Notes: generated from the letters alone by a model not told the origin. Positions 35,183 to 45,995 are shown, numbered from the stretch's first letter. The stretch is 64,000 nt of DNA from Ananas comosus (GCF_001540865.1 NC_033638.1:3801029-3865028), one strand, 5' to 3'. Numbers and translations: made by a program.

Positions 35183-35219
35183 GAAATGGCCCGTTGCAAC
35201 GCGCGGGTACCTACATTAG
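35183..35219 (+). other. Helitron-type 3' terminus (hairpin plus near-CTAG end)
   Basis: Imperfect GC hairpin with CCCG / CGGG ends around 'TTGCAACGCG', followed by 'TACCTACATTAG' and T. Resembles the mirrored terminus at 45996 in composition and spacing; the terminal C is mutated. Confidence 0.5.
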
Positions 35220-35861
35220 TTAAGCATAGTAACAGGATCACCAATAGGAATAAAGGATAAAGTCATAGCTGAAAAAATAAAATGTATGTTTTATCAATAA
35301 AATATCATATCCAAAAATTATCATACCAAAATTGAAAAAATACTCCTTATATGACATCACAATACCTCCTTTAGAAGCAGAGTTATGAGTACAAGTATTT
35401 ATCATTCTTTATGTATATGCTTTATATGACATCACAATACCTCCTTTGGGAGCAGAGTTTTGAGAATAAATATGCAATATCTTTATCAGAGATTAATTTA
35501 AACTTTTTGCAGGTCATGGTAATTTCAAAATTTTCATATGAAAAAATTGTCAGGTTTGACCAGGCAAATTTCTCCAAACGAGTTATAAGAAAATTACCAT
35601 CCTACACCACCTATTTACCTTCATGTCTAGACTTCCTTTGGGTGCAGACTAAGCATAATATTAGGGTGCAATTTCTGCATGCACTTCTTTTAAGCAATTA
35701 ATTTATATTTTCTTCTGGTCGAGGCCACTTTCGTTTGCACCCGAACAATTGAAATAATAAATTAATCTGACTTAGTGTTGCATGATAAACATGAAAATTA
35801 TCTGAAAGCGCCACTTTAAAGTAAATTAAATCATTATTTCTTTTAATTATGGCCGCTTTGG
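35220..35861. other. AT-rich flank with a 75-bp tandem duplication
   Basis: 'GACATCACAATACCTCCTTT' occurs at 35353 and 35428 within a 75-bp direct duplication. Near its right end, 'TTTGCACCCGAACAATTGAA' (35738) is echoed by 'CTTGCACCCAACCAATCAAA' just beyond G2 (45426), showing that the G2 target was itself an imperfect tandem repeat with a period of about 127 bp. No gene seen. Confidence 0.6.
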
Positions 35862-36024
35862 TGTGGCATCCTTGGAGTACCGCATTTGAGGCTTGTCGAC
35901 ACGTCGTGAGGGTGTCGGGATAAGTCCGAGTCGCGTTGGCGCGAAATAGACGCAAAACCGACTCAGTGGGGACGCGAGAGTAGAAGTTAGCATTGGAATC
36001 TGCAAATTGCAGATTTCCTGCTTG

Positions 36025-36170
36025 TTGTACCGGTACAACATCAGAGGTGTACCGGTACACTTTCTGTACCGGTACAACATCGGATGTGTACCGGTACACA
36101 ACGCCTGTTTCCGCGCAGCTGCTCTCGAGTTGCCATTTGTACCGGTACAACTGCTCATGTACCGGTACAC
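36025..36170. repeat. CCGG palindrome array, G2 5' LTR
   Basis: Six copies of 'GTACCGGTAC' alternating 'TTGTACCGGTACAA' and 'GTGTACCGGTACAC', each a 14-bp perfect palindrome, or close to it. 'GCTCTCGAGTTGCC' lies before the fifth. 163-309 bp from the LTR start. Confidence 0.92.
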
Positions 36171-36940
36171 CAGGGTAGGTGAGAGGGCATTTTGGTCTTT
36201 CTATGCCTCGTACGTGTCACCCTCCTTCCCCACTGCTATATACAGGTCTTGAGAGGTTGAGAGAGAGTTTTGCATGCTTCTTTCCCTCTCTCTCTCTAGA
36301 CTCGGCCGTACGTTGTGGAGTTGCCGTTGGAGCTCGGATTGACGCCAACGTCGCGCCGGGGAGCCGTTCGAGCGTGTGTTTCTGCTGTTTTCGACTTCGC
36401 ACCGGATTGGGAGTAGCTTTTGAGGTCGGTTAATCGTCGATTTGCTTTCTAAGTAGCTATATAGTCAATATGTGTTCATCGAGTTGTTTAGTATATAGAA
36501 ATTGCTCGATTCATGGATTTCGTGTTTATATCGTCAAAATCTGAATTGGAGCCTCGTCTTTTGATTATATCTAGTTGCACATGTTGGATTTGGATATGAC
36601 TTAGGAGAAAACGGCGATTATAACCCGTCATATGCTTATACTACCAGATCTTGCTTAGGAGCCGTTGTTATTTTTGTATCGCCGCAGTATCAGTGTGGTG
36701 GATACCCCAAGTAGTGTAGATTACTGTTACGCTCGTACTGGGATGCCGAGTCTATTTTTATAGTAGTGTTCAGACTGCCCCGGACTGTTGGGGGCCGTCG
36801 GGGTTGACGGTGGACCCAGATTGCCATTTTGGCATCAGATTGTGTCGAGAGCATGTGACTCGTTGGATGTTAGACCAGTTGGACCCTGTGTACTTGACTA
36901 TAGCTTGCGAGAGCCTGATTGAACTCGACAGAGATATGCT

Positions 36941-38012
36941 TGCATATTCGGTTGGGTAGCGCCCACGAGTGCCACTCCGGAGTCGGGCTTAGTGCTTCTG
37001 CGTTGATGTCGATGCGTCCTATTTGGACTTGCTATCCACTGACTGCTTAGTGTGGAAGTAGCTTTAGCTTCGACAGGCAGGACGGGTGTGTTCACAGTCC
37101 CTGGGATGGGTATGCTTACAGTCCCTAGTGAGATTGGGTCAGAGTTGACTTCTTCTACAGATTGTTAGTGTCAGAGCATGATAGTATAGTGGTTTTTAGC
37201 TGTAAATTTGTTCCAGCATTACTTACTATCCCAGCTCCCTTCTGTAGACTTAGTGGGTGGACCGATGATGTTGAGGGAGGCACCCACTGAGGACTACTTG
37301 TTTTTGCAGTAGTTCTCACGCCCAGTTTTTCGCTTCTGTTTTGGAAGAGCCGTCGTCTTCGGCTGCTACTGCTGATCCTAATCGTGGCAAGGGCGTTGCG
37401 AGTTAGAGCCCTACCAGTCGAGCGAGAGCTAGTGGAGTACATTCTGCAGGTAGTTGTACTTTTATTTTTTGAGTTCATTGCATACTAGGTTGGGTAGTGC
37501 CCACGAGTGCAAGTCCGGAGTCAGGCTTAGTGCTTCTGCGTTGATGTCAATGCATCCTGTTTGGACTTGCTATCCACTGACTGCTTGGTGTGGATGTAGC
37601 TTTAGCTTCGACAGGCGGGACGGGTGCGTTCACAATCCCTGGGACGGGTACGCTTACAGTCCCTAGTGAGATTGGGTCAGAGTTGACTTCTTCTACAGAT
37701 TGTTAGTGTCAGAGCATGATAGTATAGTGGTTTTTAGCTGTAGATTTGTTCCAGCATTACTTACTATACCAGCTCCCTTCTGTAGACTTAGTGGGTGGAT
37801 CGATGATGTTGAGGGCGGCATCCACTGAGGACTACTTATTTTTGCAGTAGTTCTCACGCCCAGTTTTTCGCTTCTGTTTTGGCAGAACCGTCGTCTTCGG
37901 CTGCTGTTGCTGCTGATCCTGATCGTGGCAAGGGCATCGCAAGTTAGAGCCCTACCAGTCGAGCGAGAGCTAGAGGAGTACCTTCTGCAGGTAGTTGTAC
38001 TTTTATTTTTTG
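36941..38012 (+). repeat. Tandem duplication of about 536 bp, present only in the 5' LTR
   Basis: Copy 1 at about 36941-37476 and copy 2 at about 37477-38012, both running from 'GGTTGGGTAGCGCCCACGAG' (variant AGTGCCC in copy 2) to 'TTTTATTTTTTGAGTTCAT'. The 3' LTR has one copy (from about 44650). Antisense open frames of about 108 codons inside each copy are shadows of the repeat. Confidence 0.9.
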
Positions 38013-38258
38013 AGTTCATGTACATACGGATGTTAGACTCACTTGTGCGAGCACTTTTGTACCTGGATGCTACGTATGTATATGGAACTTGTTTTTTTAT
38101 CTGTTTTTATTCTAGCAGCTCTATACTACTGGTTGTAGTGTTGTTTGATTACAGTTTCAGTACAGCTTCGCTTCATATACAGGAAAAATTCCTTCGTATA
38201 CGGCGGGTCTGTTGGCGTGCCCGGGGAAACGCGTAATCCTGGGCGTAACAGATTAAGT

Positions 38259-38270
38259 TGGTATCAGAGC
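38259..38270 (+). promoter_or_regulatory. Primer-binding site of G2 (tRNA-iMet)
   Basis: 'TGGTATCAGAGC', eight bases after the 5' LTR end, complementary to the initiator tRNA-Met. Confidence 0.93.
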
Positions 38271-38551
38271 TTAGCATTAGGTCATTGGGACCTAGGGACC
38301 CCAAGTTTGGCAAACCTTAGGAGGGCAAGACGCGAGAGGCATGATTTATCACGAAAGTCAATGATTGCATAGTTTTGACTCCTCCTAGAGTGGAGTGAGT
38401 GATTGAAGGAGTGTCTATTTCGGTCCAGAAAAATTATGTTGGCTGCAGACGACATAATTTTGAGAGAAAACAGAGGCTGCCTTCCGGACTTTCTTTTGAT
38501 TAGGTCGAGAGTGTGTGTGTTTTATCTGACCCTCTCTTTTCTTGGCCGCTA

Positions 38552-40015
38552 TGTATCGATGTCGTGGTCAATCGTCGTTACGGGACCGTGCCGCACCTCC
38601 TGAGATGCCTGAGCGGGCAGAGCCGGGTGCACGACCAGAGACGAACGCACCCCCTGACTTGAGGGAGCAGTTAGCTGCCTTGACAAAGGTGACGAGGCAG
38701 TAGGGGGAGTTGTTATAGAGGATGTGTGAGAGGTTAGCTCCGCCCTAGAGCACAGTACAAAAGCAGCCAGTTCCACCTCCGTCTACTCCAGCGACAGCAC
38801 CAGCTGCAGCAGTACCCCCATCAGTGACAGTTCCACCAGCGTCAGTTGCAGCATTTGGTGAGGTTCCACAGTCGACTGAGGCTGAGCAGGAGCAGATGGC
38901 TGAGAGACTTGCCCGCTTCCGTCTTTTTGATCCGCCGACTTACGATGGCAGTTGCACTGAGGCTTGGGTTGTCGAGGGCTGGGTCAGCACGATGGAGAAA
39001 CTATTTGAGGATTTGTTCATTCCTGAGCGGTAGCAGGTACACTTGGGAGTCCACTGCTTGGCAGGTGACGCACATGCATGGTGGAGGAGGGTGAGGCGAG
39101 ACTATGGGTTGGTGGCTTCACAGATGAGGTAGGACAAGTTGTGTGGAATGCTGCTCGGGATGTATTTTTCCAACAGTGTGAAACAGAAGCTCGAGGAGAA
39201 CTTGAAGAGGATCCAGCAGGGAGAGCGAACAGTTCAGGAGTACATTCGAGAGTTTACTCGACTTCTGAACTGTATTCCGTTTGTGGCTCGAGGCAAGGCT
39301 CACAGGGTATACCTATTCGAGCAAGGTTTGAGACCCGAGATCTTCCGGTTGGTTCAGGCACAGAGGTTGAGGATCTTGGACGCATCTATGGAGCAGGCAC
39401 TTTGGGTTGAGAGAGGTGATGCATCCATCAGGGAGAGGACTCAGTTGCAGGGGCAGAGTTAGGACAAGAAGCGCCCAGCTCCAGACGACGGGGGACAGTC
39501 GAGCAGCAGGCGTCCGTCGAGACCTCCACGATCACGCTCTCAGGATCGTGAGTCTTCGGGGCGTCAGCGTTCTGGAGGATCTCGTCAGCAGAGGCAGGCA
39601 CAGGGGTCACCGCAGTGCGTGATTTGTGGAGGACCACACTGGGCCCGACAGTGTGAGCAGCGTGAGGGCCGGTGTTTTAGATGTAGANAGCAGGCGTCCG
39701 TCGAGACCTCCACGATCACGCTCTTAGGATCGTGTAGCTTTGGGGCGTCAGCCTTCTGGGGGACCTCGTCAGCAGAGGCAGGCACAGGGGTCACCGCAGT
39801 GCGTGATTTGTGGAGGACCACACTGGGCCCGACAGTGTGAGCAGCGTGAGGGCCGGTGTTTTAGATGTAGACAATCAGGGCATATGAGGTCAGCTTGTCC
39901 CCGAGCAGTATCACCAGTACCATCATCAACATCAGCACAGCCAGGACCTCCGCAGTCTTCTGGGCACCGCCGAGTTACCGCCAGGAGGATAGAGCATCTG
40001 TGCCGCGTCAGGGTA
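38552..40015 (+). pseudogene. G2 gag and zinc knuckle
   Basis: The ATG at 38552 opens 'MYRCRGQSSLRDRAA', then 'DLREQLAALTKVT'. The Retrotrans_gag region follows: 'FRLFDPPTYDGS', 'EGWVSTMEKLFEDLF', a WWRR word (about 39088), 'GMYFSNSVKQKLEENLKRI', 'RTVQEYIREFTRLLN'. The nucleocapsid has '[13 protein letters not shown]' and the CX2CX4HX4C knuckle 'CFRCRQSGHMRSAC'. In-frame stops occur near 38700, 38717, 38745, 39031, 39130 and 39460, most as TAG where Gln (CAG) is expected. An assembly duplication (39505-39871) disrupts the frame. Start chosen by position after the leader. Confidence 0.88.
39505..39871. other. Probable assembly artefact: two 183-bp copies joined by a single N
   Basis: 39505-39687 and 39689-39871 are near-identical and meet at N (39688). 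The duplicated text includes the first half of the zinc-knuckle region, which relatives have once. This is the pattern of two overlapping contig ends abutted without merging. Confidence 0.85.
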
Positions 40016-40082
40016 AGCGGCGACAGCAGGCTCCAAGTGGCAGAATCTACGGAGGTCAGGTAGAAGACTCTACAGCAGCCGA

Positions 40083-42139
40083 TCGAGTGGTGGCAGGTAT
40101 CATTTTGATTTCTAGCATTAGAGCTCGTACACTTTTTGATACCGGTGCATTGCATTCTTTTATTAGCCGAGCATTTGTATTGTTGCATAGTCTGGAGTTA
40201 AGATCATTGTCACAGGCATGAGAGGTGCAGATTTTCGACCATGTGTTACAGGTTGTAGAGTGTTGTTGGTCATGTCGGGTGCAGTTGGATACGTGGATCA
40301 TGCTCGCTGACCTGCTGGTGTTAGGGCAGCTGCAGGACTTTGACGTTGTGCTCGGCATGGATTTGCTGGCGCGGTACTTTGCTACTATTGATTGTGGAGC
40401 GAGGACGGTGACATTCCGCGAGCCAGGCCAGGAGGAGTTCACTTTTAGAGGCTGCAGGAGTACGTTGTTTGCCACTTAGATATCTTCGGCGAGGACTCGA
40501 CAAATGATGAGTAGAGGGTGTGTTGCTTTTCTGGCGACTGTTGTAGAGGTACCTACGGCGGCGCCGGGACTGGAGGATATCCCTGTAGTCCGTGAGTTTC
40601 CGGATGTGTTTCCCCCGAGTTGACGACGATGCCACCGGAGAGGGAGGTTGAGTTCGTGATTGATGTAGTTCCTAGAACTGCACCAATCTCGAAGGTACTT
40701 TATCGGATGGCACCGGCAGAGCTGAAGGAGTTAAAGGCGCAGCTTTAAGATATGATGGATAAGGGGTATGTGAGACCCAGTGTGTCGCCTTGGGGAGCAC
40801 CGGTGTTATTTGTAAAGAAGAATGATGGTTCACTTAGGTTGTGTGTAGATTACCGGGAGGTGAATAAAGTGACCATCAAGAACAAGTATCCTTTGCCGCA
40901 CATTGATGATCTGTTTGATCAGCTGCAAGGATCTTGTGTCTTTTCGAAGATTGATCTCCAGTCAGGTTACCACCAGTTGAGGGTGAGGGCCGAAGATGTT
41001 CCCAAGACAGCTTTTCGGACTCGGTACAGGCATTATGAGTTTACAGTGATGCCTTTTGGATTGACGAATGCCCCTGCCGCATTTATGGATTTGATGAACA
41101 GAGTGTTCAAGCCGTTCTTGGATAGATTTGTGGTTGTGTTTATAGACGATATCTTGATATACTCCCGGAGTGATGCCGAGCATAAGGAGCACTTGAGGAC
41201 TGTGCTACAGCTTCTACGAGAGAAGAAGCTGTATGTCAAGTTAAAGAAGTACGAGTTCTGGTTACGGGAGGTTGCTTTCTTGGGCCACGTGATTTCTGCA
41301 GATGGAATAGCAGTGGACCCGAAGAAAATTGATGCTATTCGGGATTAGCCTAGACCGACGACGGTGACTGAGGTGAGGAGTTTCCTTGGACTGGCAGGAA
41401 ATTATCGTCGGTCTGTGGAAGGCTTTGCGAAGCTTTCCACACCCCTCATTTGATTGACTCGAAAGGGAATTCGATTCATCTGGAGTGAGGACTGTCAGAG
41501 GAGCTTCGACGAGTTGAGACAGAGGCTGATGTCGACTCCTATCCTTACCCTTCCAGTGATGGGAAAAAGATTTGTGATCTATAGTGATGCATCACACAGT
41601 GGGTTGGGCTGTATACTGATGCAACATGGCAGGGTAATTGCTTATGCTTCACGGTAGTTAAAGGATTATGAGAAGAATTACCCTACGCATGACTTGGAGC
41701 TTGCCGCGGTAGTCTTTCTTTGAAGTTGTGGCGGCATTACTTATATGGCGAGCACTGCAAGATTTTCACCGATCATAAAAGTCTCAAGTATCTGTTCACC
41801 CAGAGGGAGTTGAATCTGAGGCAGCGTCGGTGGTTGGAGTTACTGAAGAACTATCATATTAGTATTCAGTATCATCCCGGCAAGGTGAATGTAGTAGCAA
41901 ATGCGTTGAGTAGGAAGGCAGTGCAGAGCTTGAGTTTGATGATTACTCAGCAGAGGCCGTTACTCGTGGAGCTGCAACGACTGAGGCTCGAGATAGTGTT
42001 CCCTGGGTCTACTACGAGACTGATGTCTATGGTTTTGCAACCCACTTTGTTGGATAGGATCCGAGAGAAACAAAATGGAGACCCGCACTTGTTGAGGATT
42101 CGAGAGCAGCTGGATAGGGACAGGCAGAGGGCTTTGTAG
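40083..42139 (+). pseudogene. G2 protease, reverse transcriptase and RNase H
   Basis: Protease: 'RARTLFDTGALHSFI' (about 40121) and 'VLGMDLLARYFATIDC'. RT: open 40752-41348, with '[14 protein letters not shown]', '[20 protein letters not shown]', '[12 protein letters not shown]', '[15 protein letters not shown]' and catalytic '[13 protein letters not shown]'. RNase H: 41454-42139, with 'ILTLPVMGKRFVIYSDASH', '[17 protein letters not shown]', '[15 protein letters not shown]' and '[15 protein letters not shown]' (Asn where Asp is expected). Stops include TAA at 40746, TAG at 41345, TGA at 41448 and TAG at 41654; G1 has a sense codon at each aligned site. A one-base loss near 41717 shifts the frame. 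Confidence 0.93.
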
Positions 42140-43496
42140 TGGACAGTTTGGGAGTACTGCGGTACAAGGACCGACTGTGTGTGCCTGCAGATTTAGGGAT
42201 CCGAGAGGACATTTTGAGTGAGGCTTATTGTTCACCTTATACGGTTCACCCTGGTGGAACCAAGATGTATAAGGATTTAAATGCACAGTTCTAGTGGAAT
42301 GGAATGAAGAGAGACATTGGCAAATATGTGGCTCAGTGTTTGACTTGCCAACAGGTAAAGGCAGAGCATCAAGTACCTGCTAGCAAGCTTCAAAATCTGC
42401 CAGTACCCGAGTGAAAGTGGGAGCAGATCACGATAGACTTCGTCGTGGCGTTGCCTCGAGCACAGGGTGGTTTCGATGCTATTTAGGTGATAGTGGACAG
42501 ACTGACCAAGTCCACTCACTTCCTACCAGTGCAGACCACCTGGTCCAGGGAGAGACTCGCGCAGTTATACCTGGATGAGATTGTCAAGCTGCATGTAATG
42601 TGCCGATGTCAATCGTATCAGACAGGGACCCGAGGTTTGTATCACACTTCTGGAGGAGTCTTCAGACAGCCTTGGGTACACAGTTGCATTTCAGCACGGC
42701 ATTTCACCCACAGACAGATGGTCAGTCAGAGCGGACCATTCAGACTCTAGAGGACATGCTGAGGCCATGTGTCCTAGACTTTGGAGGAGGGTGACATTGA
42801 CATTTGAGACTGACTGAGTTTGCGTACAACAACAGCTATAAAACGAGCATCCAGATGGCTCCGTTTGAGGCGTTGTATGGACGCAGGTGTCGATCCCCTT
42901 TGTTTTAGAGTGATGTGAGTAAAAGAAAAACGTTGGGGCCTGAGATCTTGCTAGAGGCTGAGGAAAAGGTTAGAGCAGTGCGACGACACCTTTTAACAGC
43001 CCAGAGTCGTCAGAGGAGCTACGCCGATACCCGGAGACAAGACTTAGAGTTCCAGGTTGGAGATCATGTTTTTCTCAAAGCCTCGCCGTCCAGAGGCATA
43101 CGCCGATTTGGAGTGCGTGAAAAGCTCAATCCACATTTCGTTGGCCCCTTTGAGGTATTGGAGCGAGTTGGACCGGTTGCCTACAGGATTGCTCTACCTC
43201 CCTGACTGGCTGGTATCCATGATGTCTTCCACGTCTCGACATTGAGGAGATACGTTTTCGATCCTTCCCACGTGATTGACTTCACTCCTTTAGAGATTGG
43301 CGAGGACCTGAGATACGAGGAGCAACCGGTGCGGATTCTGGCTCGAGAGACGAAAGAATTGTGCAACCGGGTCATCCCGTATATAAAGGTACAGTGGAGT
43401 AATCACGAGGAGCGGAAGACGACTTGGGAGCCCGAGGTAGTGATGAGAGAGTCCTATCCCTTATCTGTTTGTTGCTCAGGGCTGAGGTATGCTTAA
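42140..43496 (+). pseudogene. G2 integrase with chromodomain
   Basis: HHCC finger with '[14 protein letters not shown]' and '[12 protein letters not shown]'. Core with 'TIDFVVALPRAQ', 'VDRLTKSTHFLPV', then a frameshift near 42595, '[15 protein letters not shown]', and '[19 protein letters not shown]', giving the D, D and E residues. The C-terminus carries 'FQVGDHVFLKASPSRGIRRF' and a group II chromodomain ('ILARETKELCNRVIPYIKV', 'QWSNHEERKTTWE'). Several TAG/TGA stops, four of them where Trp is expected. It ends at a TAA at 43494-43496, directly before the PPT. Confidence 0.92.
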
Positions 43497-43515
43497 GTTT
43501 CGAGGACGAACTTTT

Positions 43516-43530
43516 TGTAGTGGGGGAGGA
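43516..43530 (+). promoter_or_regulatory. Polypurine tract of G2
   Basis: 'TGTAGTGGGGGAGGA' directly before the 3' LTR; preceded by 'GTTTCGAGGACGAACTTTTT', the counterpart of the sequence before the G1 tract. Confidence 0.85.
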
Positions 43531-45420
43531 TATGGCATCCCTGGAGTATCGCATTTGAGGCTTGTCGACACGTCGTGAGGGTGTCAAGACAAGCCCGAGT
43601 CGCATTGGCGTGAAATAAACGCAAAACGGACTCAGTGGGGACGCGAGAAGAAGTTAGCATTGGAATCTGCAAATTGGAGATTTCTTGCTTGTTGTACCGG
43701 TACAACATCGAGGTGTACCGGTACACTTTCTGTACCGGTACAACATCGGATTTGTACCGATACACTGCGCCTGTTTCTGCGCAGCTGCTCTCGGGTTGCC
43801 ATTTGTACCGGTACAACTGCTCGTGTGCCGGTACACCAGAGTAGGTGAGAGGGCATTTTGGTCTTTTCATGCCTCGTACGTGTCACCCTCCTTCCCCACT
43901 GCTATATACAGGTGTTGAGAGGCTGAGAGAGAGTTTTGCATGCTTCTTTCCCTCTCTCTCTTTAGACTCGGTCGTACGTGGTAGAGTTGCCGTTGGAGCT
44001 CGGATCGACGCCGACGTCGCGCCGGGGAGCCGTTCGAGCGTGTGTTCGTCGTAGTGGCGTCGTCGGGAGGCCGGGCGAGCGTGTGGTTCCGCTGTTTTCG
44101 ACTTCGCGCCGGATTGGGAGTAGCTTTTGAGGTGGGTTAATCGTCGATTTGCTTTCTAAGTAGCTATATAGTCGACATGTGTTCATCGGGTTGTTTAGTA
44201 TATAGAAATTGCTCGATTCATGGATTTCGTGTTTATATAGTCAAAATCTGAATTGGAGGCTCGTCTTTTGATTATATCTAGTTGCACATGTTGGACTTGG
44301 ATATGACTTAGGAGAAAACGGCGATTATAACCCGTCATATGCTTACACTACCAAATTTAGATTTAGGAGCCGTTGTTATTTTTGTATCGCCGCAGTATCA
44401 GCGTTGTGGATACCCCAGGTAGTGTAGATTACTGTTACGCTCGTACTGGGATGCCGAGCCTATTTTTATAGTAGTGTTCAGACTGCGCCGGACTGTTAGG
44501 GGCCGTCGGGGTTGACGGTGGACCCAGATTGCCATTTTGGCATCAGATTGTGCCGAGGGCATGTGACTCGTTGGTTGTTAGACCAGTTGGACCCTGTGTA
44601 CTTGACTATAGCTTGCGAGAGCCTGATTGAACTCGACAGAGATATGCTTGCATACTCGGTTGGGTAGCGCCCACGAGTGCCACTTCGGAGTCGGGCTTAG
44701 TGCTTCTGCGTTGATGTCGATGCGTCCTGTTTGGACTTGCTATCCACTGACTGCTTAGTGTGGATGTAGCTTTAGTTTCGACAGGCGGGATGGGTGTGTT
44801 CACAGTCCCTGGGACGGGTATGTTTACAGTCCCTAGTGAGATTGGGTCAGAGTTGACTTCTTCTACAGATTGTTAGTGTCAGAGCATGATAATATAGTGG
44901 TTTTTAGCTGTAGATTTGTTCCAACATTACTTACTATCCCAGCTCCCTTCTGTAGACTTAATGGGTGGACCGATGATATTGAGAGCGGCACCCACTGAGG
45001 ACTACTTGTTTTTGCAGTAGTTCTCACGCCCAGTTTTTCGCTTCCGTTTTGGCAGAGCCGTCGTCTTCGGCTGCTACTGCTGCTAATCCTGATCGTGGCA
45101 AGGGCGTCGCGAGTTAGAACCCTATCAGTCGAGCTAGAGCTAGTGGAGTACCTTTTGCAGGTAGTTGTACTTTTATTTTTTGAGTTCACGTACATACGGA
45201 TGTTAGACTCGCTTGTGCGAGCACTTTTGTACCTAGATGCTACGTATGTATATGGAACTTGTTTTTTTATCTGTTTTCATTCTAGCAGCTCTATACTACT
45301 GGTTGTAGTGTTGTTTAATTACAGTTTCAGTACAGCTTCGCTTCGTATATAGGAAAAATTCCTTCTTATACAGCGGGTCTGTTGGCGTGCCCGGGGAAAC
45401 GCGTAATCCGAGGCATGACA
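43531..45420 (+). repeat. 3' LTR of G2 (1890 bp)
   Basis: Begins 'TATGGCATCCCTGG' (first dinucleotide mutated from TG) and ends 'GGCATGACA'. It lacks the 536-bp duplication of the 5' LTR and has an extra insertion of about 37 bp near 44048-44084. TATA-like 'GCTATATACAGG' near 43902. Confidence 0.93.
43692..43836. repeat. CCGG palindrome array, G2 3' LTR
   Basis: Six sites in the same order as the 5' LTR, two decayed ('GTACCGATAC', 'GTGCCGGTAC'), with 'GCTCTCGGGTTGCC' between. 162-306 bp from the LTR start. Confidence 0.92.
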
Positions 45421-45995
45421 TTTGGCTTGCACCCAACCAATCAAAATAATAAATTAATTCAATTTAGTGCCAAATATTAAATAATCAAAAAATAATTATG
45501 ATTATTTAATTTTCATGTTTCATCCGGTCAAAATAAGAATATAGATGCGATAATTTAAAACATAATATCACAATCAAATTTAAACTTTATACATTCTAAT
45601 TTGACCACAAATAAGATAAATAAATTTATAATAAATTAATATTGTATGCAAGATTAAATCTTTATGTGAACGAATTCTCTATTTTCACAACACTTTAATA
45701 AGTACCAGATCAAATTCTGATATATAAAAGAGATTAAACAAAAATAAGCATATAGTTAAACAAAACCTTAATAAATAATAATTTTTTTGAGCTCGGCAAC
45801 AAAACCAAAATAAAATATAATGATAGTCGATTCAAATTGGAAAGGCTCAACCTTATCCACTCGAGATAACTGACCCAGTCAACAAAATTGTTGAATACCA
45901 GTTTCGAAAACAAGGTCACCCGACATGAACGTTGCATGTAGCAGATAAATCAGATGCATGTATGTAGCCAAGTGATAGCGTCGCTTCAATACCTA
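45421..45995. other. AT-rich flank, no gene recognised
   Basis: The target-site side of G2 (TTTGG at 45421), followed by AT-rich DNA without coding motifs or repeats I can name, up to the Helitron-type end. Confidence 0.6.

Larger units (their letters stand above)
32739..35219 (+). mobile_element. Helitron-like AT-rich segment with host-gene fragments
   Basis: AT-rich, with no retroelement coding. It ends at 35219-35220 with 'GGCCCGTTGCAACGCGCGGG' and then 'TACCTACATTAGT', closely resembling plant Helitron 3' ends (GC-rich hairpin about 10 bp before CTAG/T), although the terminal CTAG reads TTAG. It holds an SmD1-like exon piece (32740) and a sigma-factor exon (33847). A third possible exon at 34812-34950, after a 'TTGGATTTCAG' acceptor, encodes 'KSYNTLRERFLTIQ' and more, but I do not recognise it. 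No clear 5' TC terminus was found, so the left limit is only the G1 breakpoint. RepHel coding is absent, so it would be non-autonomous. Confidence 0.5.
35862..38250 (+). repeat. 5' LTR of G2 (2389 bp)
   Basis: About 500 bp longer than the 3' LTR because of an internal tandem duplication (36941-38012). Likely TATA box 'GCTATATACAGG' at about 36234, followed by a CT-rich 'CCCTCTCTCTCTCTAGACTC' start region. CCGG palindrome array upstream of it. Substitutions and small indels versus the 3' LTR are scattered along the length, so the insertion is older than G1. Confidence 0.93.
35862..45420 (+). mobile_element. G2: complete chromodomain gypsy element, target-site duplication TTTGG
   Basis: Both LTRs, PBS, gag, protease, RT, RNase H, integrase-chromodomain and PPT are present in the standard order over 9.56 kb. 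Direct repeats TTTGG (35857-35861 and 45421-45425) flank it. The coding region is broken by about 15-20 stops and some frameshifts. LTR ends are 'TGTGGCATCC...GGGCGTAACA' (5') and 'TATGGCATCC...GGCATGACA' (3'). The family differs from G1 in LTR sequence but shares the Tekay-type protein layout. Confidence 0.95.

Noticed and set aside
37155..38025. Paired antisense open frames of about 108 codons
   Set aside because: Same frame in both copies of the LTR tandem duplication and in the 3' LTR; no protein family features.
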